A stretch of 18,945 nt of DNA from contig JACKDA010000025.1 of the NCBI GenBank assembly GCA_020633775.1, positions 1 through 18,945 of the forward strand, in the 5' to 3' direction. The notes beneath the pieces were generated by a model. That model was not told the DNA's origin. It searched no databases and was given only the letters and a program-made list of their open reading frames with translations. Both the position numbers and the translations under genes were made by a program. Shown here piece after piece: positions 1 to 8,299 of this stretch; position 1 is the first letter of the stretch, and every line of letters starts with the position of its first letter. This DNA comes from Gemmatimonadales bacterium. GTDB lineage: Bacteria; Gemmatimonadota; Gemmatimonadetes; Gemmatimonadales; GWC2-71-9.

Positions 1-171
1 GGTGTCGGGCGTCGGCACCGCCAGGAACAGGACTGACTCCGGCCCCCTCCCGGGGAAGAATCCCGGGACCAACGAACAACGGCCCGTCATGGAGGGCATC
101 GCGAGCGCGACCACAGCGGGGACCCCAGCCAGAAACGCGAGGAAGGGTCCGACGTGGCGCGGGATGATCAT
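1..171 (-). CDS. N-terminal fragment of an exported or membrane protein, cut by the left window edge
   Basis: An open frame begins with ATG at 171 and continues without a stop for 57 codons to base 1, so the gene runs off the window. A weak Shine-Dalgarno-like AGAGG lies about 7 bases upstream. The start reads MIIPRHVGPFLAFLAG, then continues hydrophobic to about residue 25 (ending VVALAMP), which looks like a signal peptide or a single membrane anchor. The following residues (ESVLFLAVPTPDT near the edge) do not let me name a family. It follows the 38-residue frame ending at 260 by 88 bases in the same direction, so it may belong to the same transcript. No function is assigned. The main uncertainty is that only 57 codons are visible. 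Confidence 0.5.
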   Translation of the reverse strand, partial: MIIPRHVGPFLAFLAGVPAVVALAMPSMTGRCSLVPGFFPGRGPESVLFLAVPTPDT

Positions 172-259
172 GAGGGGCCTCTGGGGGTACTGTCAGCGCG
201 TGGGCCAGGAATTCGGCCTGTTCGGGGCAGCAGGCGACTTGGGGTGCCCCGACCCGGCA

Positions 260-376
260 TCACCACTTCGAACGGTGCCAGACAATGGTGCCAGCCCGCA
301 CGAGCACCTCGTCCACGCCGTCGCCATCACTGTCCCAGCCGATCCGGAGCACTGCCCCGCCGTCCGGCGCCCTCAT
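260..376 (-). CDS. 38-residue open frame coupled to hemerythrin, with a DxDGDG loop
   Basis: The ATG at 376 overlaps the hemerythrin stop in an ATGA arrangement, and GGAG sits 5 bases upstream, so reinitiation is plausible. The product is only 38 residues. Its middle carries WDSDGDGVDEVLVRAG, which matches the calcium-binding aspartate-rich loop of FG-GAP/VCBS beta-propeller repeats or an EF-hand-like loop, and it ends HRSKW. There is no signal peptide, so if expressed alone it would be cytoplasmic. Two readings remain. It could be a genuine microprotein co-translated with hemerythrin, or the last fragment of a former FG-GAP repeat protein whose front was lost. The good ribosome site and exact overlap favour the first; the repeat-like ending favours the second. 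I know no matching family. Confidence 0.4.
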   Translation of the reverse strand: MRAPDGGAVLRIGWDSDGDGVDEVLVRAGTIVWHRSKW

Positions 377-768
377 CCCTGCTCCGCCAACGGTCGCAGC
401 TGGGCATCGATCCGGCGCACGTGATCGTGAAGCCATTGATCGACCAGTTCCATCGCGCCCTGGGCGGCAGTGGCGGAATAGCCGTCCCGCTGGAACCGGG
501 CCTCCAGATCCGCGAGGGCCAGGGAGAATCCCGCATGCGCCCGCCGATTCGCCGCGTAGGCCGGGCAGCGATGGCGAAACATGCAGTCCTCCTCGATCCC
601 GAAGTGGGCCTTCACGTAGAGTCGCAACGAGGCGAGGAACTCGCCATAGGATCGGGCGCCGCGCCCCTCCGCGATGGTGGCCTGGAAGTCCTCGGACATC
701 TGGAAGAGCGTCCTGTGCTGCGCGTCGAGCTCGGGAATGCCGGTGCGGTATGCCTCGGTCCATTTCAT
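373..768 (-). CDS. bacteriohemerythrin, one iron-ligand histidine replaced by Asn
   Basis: This 131-residue protein has the length and layout of single-domain bacterial hemerythrins, which bind O2 at a di-iron centre in a four-helix bundle. Visible ligands are His18 (in ELDAQH), His55 and Glu59 (HFGIEE), His78 (RRAH), His116 and Asp121 (HVRRID). The family normally has HxxxH in the third helix; here the first of the pair is Asn74 (codon AAT), so one of five His ligands is missing. The ATG at 768 has GAGG 6 bases upstream. The gene starts 52 bases after the HD-GYP gene and is probably co-transcribed with it, which suggests oxygen or redox input to c-di-GMP turnover. Family assignment is firm; O2 binding by this variant is uncertain. 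Confidence 0.88.
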   Translation of the reverse strand: MKWTEAYRTGIPELDAQHRTLFQMSEDFQATIAEGRGARSYGEFLASLRLYVKAHFGIEEDCMFRHRCPAYAANRRAHAGFSLALADLEARFQRDGYSATAAQGAMELVDQWLHDHVRRIDAQLRPLAEQG

Positions 769-820
769 CGGTCGCCTCGGGGGAAGGAGAAGGGAAGGCC
801 TGCGTGGTCGGGTTCGCGGT

Positions 821-3031
821 TCAGGGGGCAGCCGGCCCGTCGTCGGGCGCATAAGCGAGCGATCGGCACTCCGGAATGCTGGGCATGACCTGGCGGAAGA
901 GCGCCACCAGGTCAGGGTCGAGCCCGCTGCCGGCCAGCTCGTCCAGGTGCTCGAGCACGCGCGCCTCGGGCCACCCCACCCGGTAGGGACGGGTTGTCCG
1001 CATCGCATCGAAGACATCCACCACCGCGAACAGCCGCGCCGCCAAGGGGATGTCCTCGCCGGCGAGACCATGGGGGTATCCCGACCCATCCCAGCGCTCG
1101 TGGTGAAACACGGGAATCGGCAGGGCCCGCTCGAGGAACCGGATCGGCTTCAGGAGGTCACGGGCGATCGTGGGGTGGGTGCGAATCACGTCCCGTTCCT
1201 CCTCCGTGAGCGGCCCCGGCTTGCGGAGGATGTGGTCGGGCACCCCCATCTTGCCGATGTCGTGCAGCAGGGCGCCCCACCGGATGAACCGGAGCTCGTC
1301 GCCCTCGATGCCCGCCGCACGCGCCAGCGCCACGGCGATCGCGGTCACCCGCGCCGAGTGCCCCTGGGTCTCATGGTCGCGGTAGTCGAGCGCGCGCGAC
1401 CACCCCTCGATGTTGGCGTCGTAGGCGCTCAGCAAGCCCTCGTTGGCGGTCGCCAGCCGGCGCACGTTCTCGACGTGCTGGCTGCCGATGGCGGCCTGGC
1501 CGGCGAGCAGCTCGAGGAACTCCAGTTCGTCGGGCTGCAGGGCGCCCACCCGGCGGCGAAAGACCGCCAGTGCGCCCACGACCCGTCCCTGGACGATCAT
1601 TGGCGCCGACGCGAAACCGCGGAGGCCCTCCGCTGCCGCGATGTCGCCTCGGAGGAATCCCGAGGCGGGATCCTGGACATCCGCCACGCTCAGGGCCCGT
1701 CCCTCGCGCGCGGAGCGTCCGATCAGCCCCTCGTCGAGGCGCATCGACACCCCATCCGACAACGAGGTCTGGAACCCCGACGTCGCGAGCGGCATGAGGC
1801 GGTGTTCGGGTTCGACGAGGTGCAGCACCGCCGCCGCATCGATATCGAGCGCCGTGCAGGCCTCCGAGGCGACGCGTTGACTCAGGAGCGTGAGCGGCAG
1901 CATGGCGCTGATCGACTGGTCGACTCGCCGCAGGCTGTCGAGACGGTCGATGACGACGCGCAACTTGGCCGCCGATTCGAGGCGCTGACGGATGTCCCGG
2001 ATGGTGCCCTGCACGCCCACCGGCTGGCCGGCGACATCGCGAAGGACGGTGCCATGCACCTCCACCGGCACCACCGAGCCGTCGCGGTGGAGCAGCCGCG
2101 TCTCGACGAGGAGCCCGCCATCCTCGTCGGCCGGCAGCGCGGCCCGCTCACGGAACAGTCGGCTGAGCGACGGATATTCCGAGGGCAGCAGGTACCGCGC
2201 CATCCGGGTACCAACGACCTCCTCGGGATCCATCCCGAGGATGGCCCGGCTAGCGGGGTTGGCGTACTGGATGACCAGGTCGCGGTTCATGGTCCAGATC
2301 AGGTCGGGCGTCGATTCCGCCAGGCGGCGGTACTTCGCTTCCTGCGCCTGGAGGGCGAGCTCGGCCCGGACGCGCTCGGATACGTCCACGATCATGCTCA
2401 CGACACTTCCCGCTGGCCACCCCGACTCCACGATCGCCCGGACCGTGACCTCGCCGGCCAGCAGGTGCCCATCCCGATGGCGCAGCTGGATGGGCGTGCG
2501 CGCGTCGCCGGTCGCGGCGAGCGGTTGCTCCGGTACCCGCGACACCAGGGCGAGATCGGCGGCATCGGCCAGGAGCATCCCGACGTCGCGACCGCGCAGG
2601 CCGTGCCGCGCATGGCCGAACATCCGTTCCGCCGCCGGGTTGCATGCGAGGATGGTGTGGCCGTCGGCGTCGATGACGAGGACCGCCTCCCCGATCGCCG
2701 CGAGCACGGTCGAGGAGATCCTCGACGCCGCGTGAAGTCGGGCGATCCGGTTCCGCTCTCGCAGGCGGGTCTCCGACCGGCGCGCCAGCCAATAGACCAG
2801 CCCGGCAGTAATGCCGACGAAGCACAACCCCTTGATCGTCTGGAAGCGGCTGGCCTGCGCCCGGTCGCCGAAGAGCTGATCCGCCGCCCAGTCCGACCCG
2901 AGGATCCAGGCAGCCCCGACGGCAAGGTAGACCAGGGCCACACCGAGCGGCCCTCGATGCGCAGCGTCCGCACCCTCGCTGGGAGGTGCGGCAAGTGGCT
3001 CCAGGTCGTGGTTGGGAGAAGTTGAGGTCAC
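821..3031 (-). CDS. membrane PAS-PAS-GAF-HD-GYP cyclic di-GMP phosphodiesterase
   Basis: This 736-residue sensor most likely hydrolyses cyclic di-GMP in response to a signal. Order of parts: two transmembrane helices (about 29-47 and 66-83), PAS 1 (about 106-220, ending in the VDVSER linker), PAS 2 (about 235-350, NPASRAILGM), GAF (about 365-520) and HD-GYP (about 535-725). The HD-GYP metal-site residues are present: His558 (GHSARV), HDIGK at 590-594, His619 (THP), HHERWDGSGYP at 643-653 and Asp672. It therefore looks catalytically competent. The start is GTG at 3031 with GAGG five bases upstream. There is no GGDEF domain, so it is a dedicated degrader rather than a cyclase. The hemerythrin 52 bases downstream may be part of its signalling. 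The PAS and GAF ligands cannot be read from sequence. Confidence 0.93.
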   Translation of the reverse strand: MTSTSPNHDLEPLAAPPSEGADAAHRGPLGVALVYLAVGAAWILGSDWAADQLFGDRAQASRFQTIKGLCFVGITAGLVYWLARRSETRLRERNRIARLHAASRISSTVLAAIGEAVLVIDADGHTILACNPAAERMFGHARHGLRGRDVGMLLADAADLALVSRVPEQPLAATGDARTPIQLRHRDGHLLAGEVTVRAIVESGWPAGSVVSMIVDVSERVRAELALQAQEAKYRRLAESTPDLIWTMNRDLVIQYANPASRAILGMDPEEVVGTRMARYLLPSEYPSLSRLFRERAALPADEDGGLLVETRLLHRDGSVVPVEVHGTVLRDVAGQPVGVQGTIRDIRQRLESAAKLRVVIDRLDSLRRVDQSISAMLPLTLLSQRVASEACTALDIDAAAVLHLVEPEHRLMPLATSGFQTSLSDGVSMRLDEGLIGRSAREGRALSVADVQDPASGFLRGDIAAAEGLRGFASAPMIVQGRVVGALAVFRRRVGALQPDELEFLELLAGQAAIGSQHVENVRRLATANEGLLSAYDANIEGWSRALDYRDHETQGHSARVTAIAVALARAAGIEGDELRFIRWGALLHDIGKMGVPDHILRKPGPLTEEERDVIRTHPTIARDLLKPIRFLERALPIPVFHHERWDGSGYPHGLAGEDIPLAARLFAVVDVFDAMRTTRPYRVGWPEARVLEHLDELAGSGLDPDLVALFRQVMPSIPECRSLAYAPDDGPAAP

Positions 3032-3146
3032 GGGACCTCGAATGCAGGGGCGCGAGTAGGGGACGATACCAGCGTGTTGCCTCGTTTCGTACCCTAATGC
3101 GACGTGCGCGATCGCGACAGGTCATCTCGCGCGACAACGAGACGCC

Positions 3147-3166
3147 CCCCGGGAGTCATCCCGGGG
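3147..3166 (-). terminator. possible hairpin terminator after the LamG lipoprotein gene
   Basis: A perfect 8-bp stem, CCCCGGGA / TCCCGGGG with a GTCA loop, begins 36 bases beyond the LamG gene stop and precedes the HD-GYP gene. There is no U-run on the minus strand (a short TTT lies on the plus side), so the terminator role is inferred from position and stem strength only. Within the 171-base gap 3032-3202 I see no other gene and no convincing promoter. Confidence 0.4.
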
Positions 3167-3202
3167 CCTTTCCTGCCCGTGGCCTTCTAACCTGCGCCCT
3201 GC

Positions 3203-4048
3203 TCACGACCCCGCCGCCGTCAGCCGCCCGATCTCCTCGGCCGACAACGCCCGACTGAACAACACCAGTTCATCGATCGCGCCGAAGAACGGCAACGCCT
3301 GGTGCGTCGCCTCGCCCTGATGCGACTCGAACCCGATCGCGCACGCGTCGGATGGATGCAGGATCCCCTTGGCCCAGACCGCGGGCCCGGATCGGCGAGC
3401 ACTCCCGACCGTCACGGCCGAACGCACCCCGTCGATCCAGATCTCGACATTGTCCGTGTCGATCGCATCGCCGGCGGTGCCGCGGAACACCCCGATGACG
3501 CTGTGCCACTTCCCCGCATCGAGCGGCGCCACCGTCTCGGCGCCATCGCCGAGGGTGTTGACGAACCGCACCTTGTCCGATGGCGTGACCCACAGCGCGA
3601 ACTTGTCGTCGCAGGCCACCACATGCTGGTGCCGACCGAGGCGGTCGAGCCGGAACCTGGTCACCACGCTCAACGGGCCGTCGAGGTCCAGCCACGCGCG
3701 CGACGGCAGCTCCACCCGGTCGGTCACCGCGGCGAACTGCATCGCCCCGCCACCCGGGCCGGTGACCGGCGTGGTCCCGTGCACCACTCCGTGCAGGCCG
3801 TTCAGCGTGAGGTCGCGCAGCCGACCATCCGCCGTCCGCGTGGACATGTCGAACGCCAGGACGGCCTGCTCGGACGGGATGCGCGGATCGCCCATCGGCA
3901 GGCGGGGCCCGACCCGACCGCTCGGCGGCGTGGCGGCAGGAGCGCAGCCGAGCAGCAGGAGGAGGGGAACGCCGTGGCGGAGCGGGTGGCGTGACCGTCG
4001 CCCCGACAGGCGGGCGGGCGGCGGTGAAGCGGCAGGCACGGCAGGCAT
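3203..4048 (-). CDS. LamG-domain (concanavalin-like) lipoprotein
   Basis: This 281-residue protein has an arginine-rich N-terminus, a short leucine run and a lipobox LLLGC (Cys35), followed by a proline-rich linker, so it should be a lipid-anchored envelope protein. Residues about 60-280 form one LamG/concanavalin-like jelly roll: AVLAFDMSTRTADG at the front, GGGAMQFA, VVTRFRLDRLG, KWHSVIGVFRG, NVEIWIDGV, and the closing signature GAIDELVLFSRALSAEEI. Such domains bind carbohydrate or protein rather than catalyse. ATG at 4048 was chosen because AAGGGA lies 7 bases upstream and longer frames would run into mtnA. The n-region before the hydrophobic core is unusually long (about 27 residues), so a later start is possible. 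It is divergent from mtnA across 103 bases. Confidence 0.85.
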   Translation of the reverse strand: MPAVPAASPPPARLSGRRSRHPLRHGVPLLLLLGCAPAATPPSGRVGPRLPMGDPRIPSEQAVLAFDMSTRTADGRLRDLTLNGLHGVVHGTTPVTGPGGGAMQFAAVTDRVELPSRAWLDLDGPLSVVTRFRLDRLGRHQHVVACDDKFALWVTPSDKVRFVNTLGDGAETVAPLDAGKWHSVIGVFRGTAGDAIDTDNVEIWIDGVRSAVTVGSARRSGPAVWAKGILHPSDACAIGFESHQGEATHQALPFFGAIDELVLFSRALSAEEIGRLTAAGS

Positions 4049-4151
4049 CGGGATTCCCTTCGAGACGGGGGTGGCCTCGCACCGAGGCGGTGCATGGTAT
4101 TCTATCCCGTGGCGGTCGATCGCACCTGACTCCCCAGCTGCCCGAAGGCCC
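4049..4151. promoter_or_regulatory. divergent intergenic region between LamG lipoprotein and mtnA
   Basis: These 103 bases must hold promoters for both directions. On the plus strand TATTCT at 4098-4103 resembles a -10 box, but I find no convincing -35 at the right spacing. I see no SAM riboswitch-like fold, although SAM-related regulation of mtnA would be reasonable. GAAGG at 4144-4148 is the likely ribosome site for mtnA. Confidence 0.3.
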
Positions 4152-5230
<1,079 letters not shown>

Positions 5231-5231
<1 letters not shown>

Positions 5232-5890
5232 TGACCACCACCAACGAGGACGCGGCACGGGACGAGATCGTGCGAACCGCACGGGCGCTGCACGCGCGCG
5301 GGCTCAGCGTGGCGACGACCGGCAACGTGAGCCAGCGCTGGGGTGCCGGCATGCTGATCACCCCGTCGGGGACGCGCTACGATGCCCTCACTCCCGATCA
5401 GATCGTCCTGGTGCGCGGCGATGGATCGGTGGTTGAGCCGGGCCGGCGCCCATCGAGCGAGTGGCGCTTCCATCTCGCGGCGTACGACGCCCGACCCGAT
5501 CGTGCCGCCGTGGTGCACTGCCACTCGCCGCATGCCACGATGCTCGCCTGCACCCGGCGCGCGATCCCGGCGTTCCACTACCTGGTGACGATCGCGGGCG
5601 GGGAGGACATCCCCTGCGTGCCCTACGCCGACTTCGGCTCACCCGAGCTCGCGACGCACGTCGCCGCCGGCCTCGCGGAGCGCGATGCCTGCCTGCTCGC
5701 GCACCACGGGCAGGTCGCCCTGGGGCGCTCCCTCACCGCGGCGCTCGACCTGGCGTGGATCGTGGAGGACCTGGCGCGCGTGTACCACGGCGCGCTGCTG
5801 CTCGGGGAGGTGCCACTGCTGGACGCGGATCAGGTGTCGCGCGCCTGCGAGCGGATCGGGCACTACCGCGACGGGATCGATCGTTCCTAA
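5231..5890 (+). CDS. class II (zinc) aldolase, probable 5-deoxyribulose/5-methylthioribulose-1-phosphate aldolase
   Basis: The 219-residue product is a FucA/AraD-type class II aldolase. The zinc ligands align with E. coli FucA: Glu77 in PSSEWRFH (the FucA acid), His96 and His98 in HCHSPH, and His159 in LLAHHG. The phosphate-binding stretches TTGNVSQR and TPSG are also present. It is closer to an aldolase than to the dehydratase MtnB, because the SSEW acid is kept. Fused by a 1-base overlap to mtnA, it probably splits the ketose-1-phosphate made by MtnA into dihydroxyacetone phosphate and an aldehyde (methylthioacetaldehyde or acetaldehyde), as in known DHAP shunts. GGGGAG lies 8 bases before the ATG at 5231. 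L-fuculose- or ribulose-phosphate activity is the alternative; substrate is inferred from context only. Confidence 0.85.
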
Positions 5891-5903
5891 GGTCGCGGCG
5901 CCG

Positions 5904-7334
5904 TCAGTCCTCGACGACGTGGGTCTCGAACACCCGGCGGTGGGCCGCCCAGCGCGTCGCATCGAACCCCTCGGGACCGAGGCAGTCCGCGGCCGCGTAG
6001 GCCATCGCCAGCGCGTGGTGGGTGTTGTCGTGCGCGAAGAGTCCCTGGCGACCGTAGCTCAGCAACCGCGGCAGCGAATCGGCCCAGGCGTCGAGGGTGG
6101 CGAACGGCGCCTCGTAGCCCGTGGCATAGATCGGATACGCCTGTGGCAGGCGCCGCACGAGCACCTCCGTCGGGGCGACCGGCAGCGGGACGCCGGCGCG
6201 CGCCAGGTCCTCGGCCACGAGCGCGCCGAGCTGGCTGTCGTCCATCGTCCACCACGGATCGGCGGGACCCGCCGGCAGTTCGGCGCAGAGCACCGTCCGC
6301 CCCGGGGTCTCGCGCAGGTCGCCGTAGTTCTTCGGTTCCGAGAGCCGGGTGATGCGCAGGTCGCCGCTCGGGAAATAGTGCGCGTCGAATTCGGTGAACT
6401 GCTCCACCGGCAGCGCCAGGTACACGAGCAGCATGCCGCGATACTCCATCGCCGCCGCCGCGTCGTGCACCGCCTGCGGGACGCCGTCGCCGATCAGCCG
6501 CGCGAGCACGGTGATCGGGATCGTGGTCCAGAGGTGATCGGCCTCGAGCTGCGTCGTCACGCCATCCTGCGCCACCTCGACCCGCCATGGATCATCGCTG
6601 CCCGTGGGCGGGACGAGACGCGTCACCCGTGCGCCATAGCGGAACTCGGCGCCGGCCGCACTCGCGGCGGTGGCATAGGCCTCGGTGATCTGCCCGAATC
6701 CCTGGCGCGGGTAGAAGAATCGTCCCGCACCGGGCGGCTTGAATCCCGGCACCGCGTTGAGGACCTTGCGGATCAACTTGAGGAACGACCCTGCCGCGAC
6801 GCGGCGGCGCGCCTGCGTGCCCGACAACTCGTGCGGGTCGCGGCCCCAGATCTTGCGGGCGTACGGGAAGTAGAATGACTCGCAGATGGTGGGACCGAGG
6901 TTGGCCATCAGCACGTCGGCGAACGAGTCGCCGCGCGGCTGCCGCTTGCGCAGCGGGCCGGTCAGCATGTCGCGCAGCGTGCCGAGGGCGAACCCCGGAT
7001 CGAGTCGCAGCAGCAGGTCCTGCGGCTTGAGGGGGAAGTGGATCCACCGCCCGCGCAGGCCGATCCGACCGTGTCGTGGCCGGTCGAGCAGGTCGTCGCC
7101 GAGGAGTCGGGCAATCTCCGCCATGATCGCGGGATCCGTCGCGGGATGGAGCCGATGGCTGCCGAAGTCGACCCGCATCCCGGCGAACCGGAACGAGCCG
7201 GCGTTGCCGCCCGGCACCGCGTGCTGCTCGAGGACGGTGACGTCGGCGCGATCGAGCTGCCGCAGCTTGTAGGCGCCGCCGACCCCGGCGGGGCCGGCGC
7301 CGAGGATCACCACGCGGGGACGCCGCGCGCTCAC
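5904..7334 (-). CDS. FAD-dependent oxidoreductase, amine-oxidase / protoporphyrinogen-oxidase fold
   Basis: The 476-residue protein opens with a dinucleotide-binding fold: VVILGAGPAGVGGAYKL (Gly12, Gly14, Gly17), an acidic residue in VTVLEQH, then PGGNAGSF and VDFGSHRLHP, all typical of the HemY / phytoene-desaturase / UDP-galactopyranose-mutase-like superfamily. The C-terminal FAD contact is in YGRQGLFAHDNTHHALAMAY. There is no signal peptide or TM helix. GTG at 7334 overlaps the stop of the flippase-like gene (GTGA), with GGAG 5 bases before. Members of this family recur beside glycosyltransferase genes in glycan clusters, where they are thought to act on nucleotide- or lipid-linked sugars or on isoprenoids. 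The substrate cannot be read here. It ends 13 bases from the convergent aldolase gene. Confidence 0.85.
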   Translation of the reverse strand: MSARRPRVVILGAGPAGVGGAYKLRQLDRADVTVLEQHAVPGGNAGSFRFAGMRVDFGSHRLHPATDPAIMAEIARLLGDDLLDRPRHGRIGLRGRWIHFPLKPQDLLLRLDPGFALGTLRDMLTGPLRKRQPRGDSFADVLMANLGPTICESFYFPYARKIWGRDPHELSGTQARRRVAAGSFLKLIRKVLNAVPGFKPPGAGRFFYPRQGFGQITEAYATAASAAGAEFRYGARVTRLVPPTGSDDPWRVEVAQDGVTTQLEADHLWTTIPITVLARLIGDGVPQAVHDAAAAMEYRGMLLVYLALPVEQFTEFDAHYFPSGDLRITRLSEPKNYGDLRETPGRTVLCAELPAGPADPWWTMDDSQLGALVAEDLARAGVPLPVAPTEVLVRRLPQAYPIYATGYEAPFATLDAWADSLPRLLSYGRQGLFAHDNTHHALAMAYAAADCLGPEGFDATRWAAHRRVFETHVVED

Positions 7335-8299
7335 CGGGGCTCCGCGCTGGCCGTGCGCAGCTTGCGCCGGCCGGCATCGAGCGAGAGGTGGCGCCGCCGC
7401 CCGAGCACCAGCCAGACGAGTCCGCCGAGGAGGCCACCGGCGATCAGCACCGTCTGCCAGAGCAGCGAGCAGACCACGCTCACCGCCGCCGGCACGCCGA
7501 AGGGCAGGAGCAGCGCGGCGAGACTTCCCTCGCGCACCGCGAGTCCGCCCAGCGAGATCGGCAGCAGGGCGGCGATCTTCGCGAGCGGCCAGACGAGGAA
7601 CCAGGCAGCGAGGCCGACCTCGATCCCGATGCTGCGTCCGAGCCAGGCGTTGAGGAGCACGAAGCCGCCCTGGATGGTGAGCGAGAGTAGGAGTCCCGCG
7701 GCGGCGACCCCCGGGCGGCGCCACAGGTGCCGCAGCCCGACGAGCCCCCGCCCCACCGGTCGGCGCAACTTGCGCGGCCACCGTGCGAGCGGGCGTCGCA
7801 CCGCGAGCGGCAGGGCGAGGGCCACCAGCCCGAGGCCGACGACGATCGCGACGGTGAGCGCCTCGCCGAGCCAGCCCGTGAGGTGGCCGCGCGCGAGGGT
7901 ACCACCGATCGTGACCAGGATCGTGAGCGCGAGCATGTCGGTGAGCCGGTCCATCACGCCGCCCCACAGCGCGGCCTCGGGCCGCCGCGTGAGCTTCCCC
8001 GCGAGGGCGATCCGCAGCACGTCGCCGCCGATGATGCTCGGCAGGCAGAGGTTGGCGAACAACCCGGCGCTGTAGCAGGTGAGCGCGTCGGCGGGTCGCA
8101 GGTCGGCGCGCGCCGCGTTGACGAAGAGCCGCCACTTGAAGGTGCCGAGGAGGTGGCCGCCGATGAAGCCGGCGAGCACGCCGAGCCAGACGTGGGTCGG
8201 CAGCCGGCCGAGGGCGGTGCGCACGTCGCCCCAGGGGAGGATCGCGAACAGCACGACCAGCAGTCCGGCGCTGATCAGCGCCTTGAGCCAGGGCTTCAC
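7331..8299 (-). CDS. LPG-synthase-TM / UPF0104 polytopic membrane protein (flippase-like)
   Basis: The 322-residue integral membrane protein has about eight hydrophobic segments (starting near 6-23, 37-55, 73-90, 122-140, 147-167, 198-218, 228-250 and 272-299). It carries both signature stretches of the lysylphosphatidylglycerol-synthase transmembrane family: LCLPSIIGGDVLRI at 85-98 and LPISLGGLAVREG at 246-258. Stand-alone members, as here without an aminoacyl-transferase domain, are thought to flip lipids or lipid-linked sugars and often sit beside Dpm1-type transferases, as in AglD-like systems. The GTG start at 8299 overlaps the upstream stop (GTGA) and lacks its own clear ribosome site, so translation is probably coupled. 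Transport direction and cargo are unknown. Confidence 0.88.
   Translation of the reverse strand: MKPWLKALISAGLLVVLFAILPWGDVRTALGRLPTHVWLGVLAGFIGGHLLGTFKWRLFVNAARADLRPADALTCYSAGLFANLCLPSIIGGDVLRIALAGKLTRRPEAALWGGVMDRLTDMLALTILVTIGGTLARGHLTGWLGEALTVAIVVGLGLVALALPLAVRRPLARWPRKLRRPVGRGLVGLRHLWRRPGVAAAGLLLSLTIQGGFVLLNAWLGRSIGIEVGLAAWFLVWPLAKIAALLPISLGGLAVREGSLAALLLPFGVPAAVSVVCSLLWQTVLIAGGLLGGLVWLVLGRRRHLSLDAGRRKLRTASAEPR

Noticed and set aside
48..68. TCCCGGG-N7-CCCGGGA hairpin as a terminator
   Set aside because: It lies inside the open frame that runs off the left edge and lacks a U-run, so it is probably coding sequence.
2..424. Plus-strand open frame of 140 codons at the left edge
   Set aside because: Composition is patternless and it overlaps the hemerythrin and the 38-residue frame, which have supported starts on the minus strand.
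674..3025. Long plus-strand open frame of 783 codons
   Set aside because: It is antisense to the HD-GYP gene, has low-complexity Arg/His/Pro-rich composition and no recognisable domain; GC-rich DNA readily gives such frames.
3369..4151. In-frame N-terminal extension of mtnA
   Set aside because: The stretch is antisense to the LamG lipoprotein and has no MtnA similarity; the family starts at the ATG at 4152.
4049..4151. SAM riboswitch upstream of mtnA
   Set aside because: The gap is short and I could not trace the stems of any SAM riboswitch class by eye.
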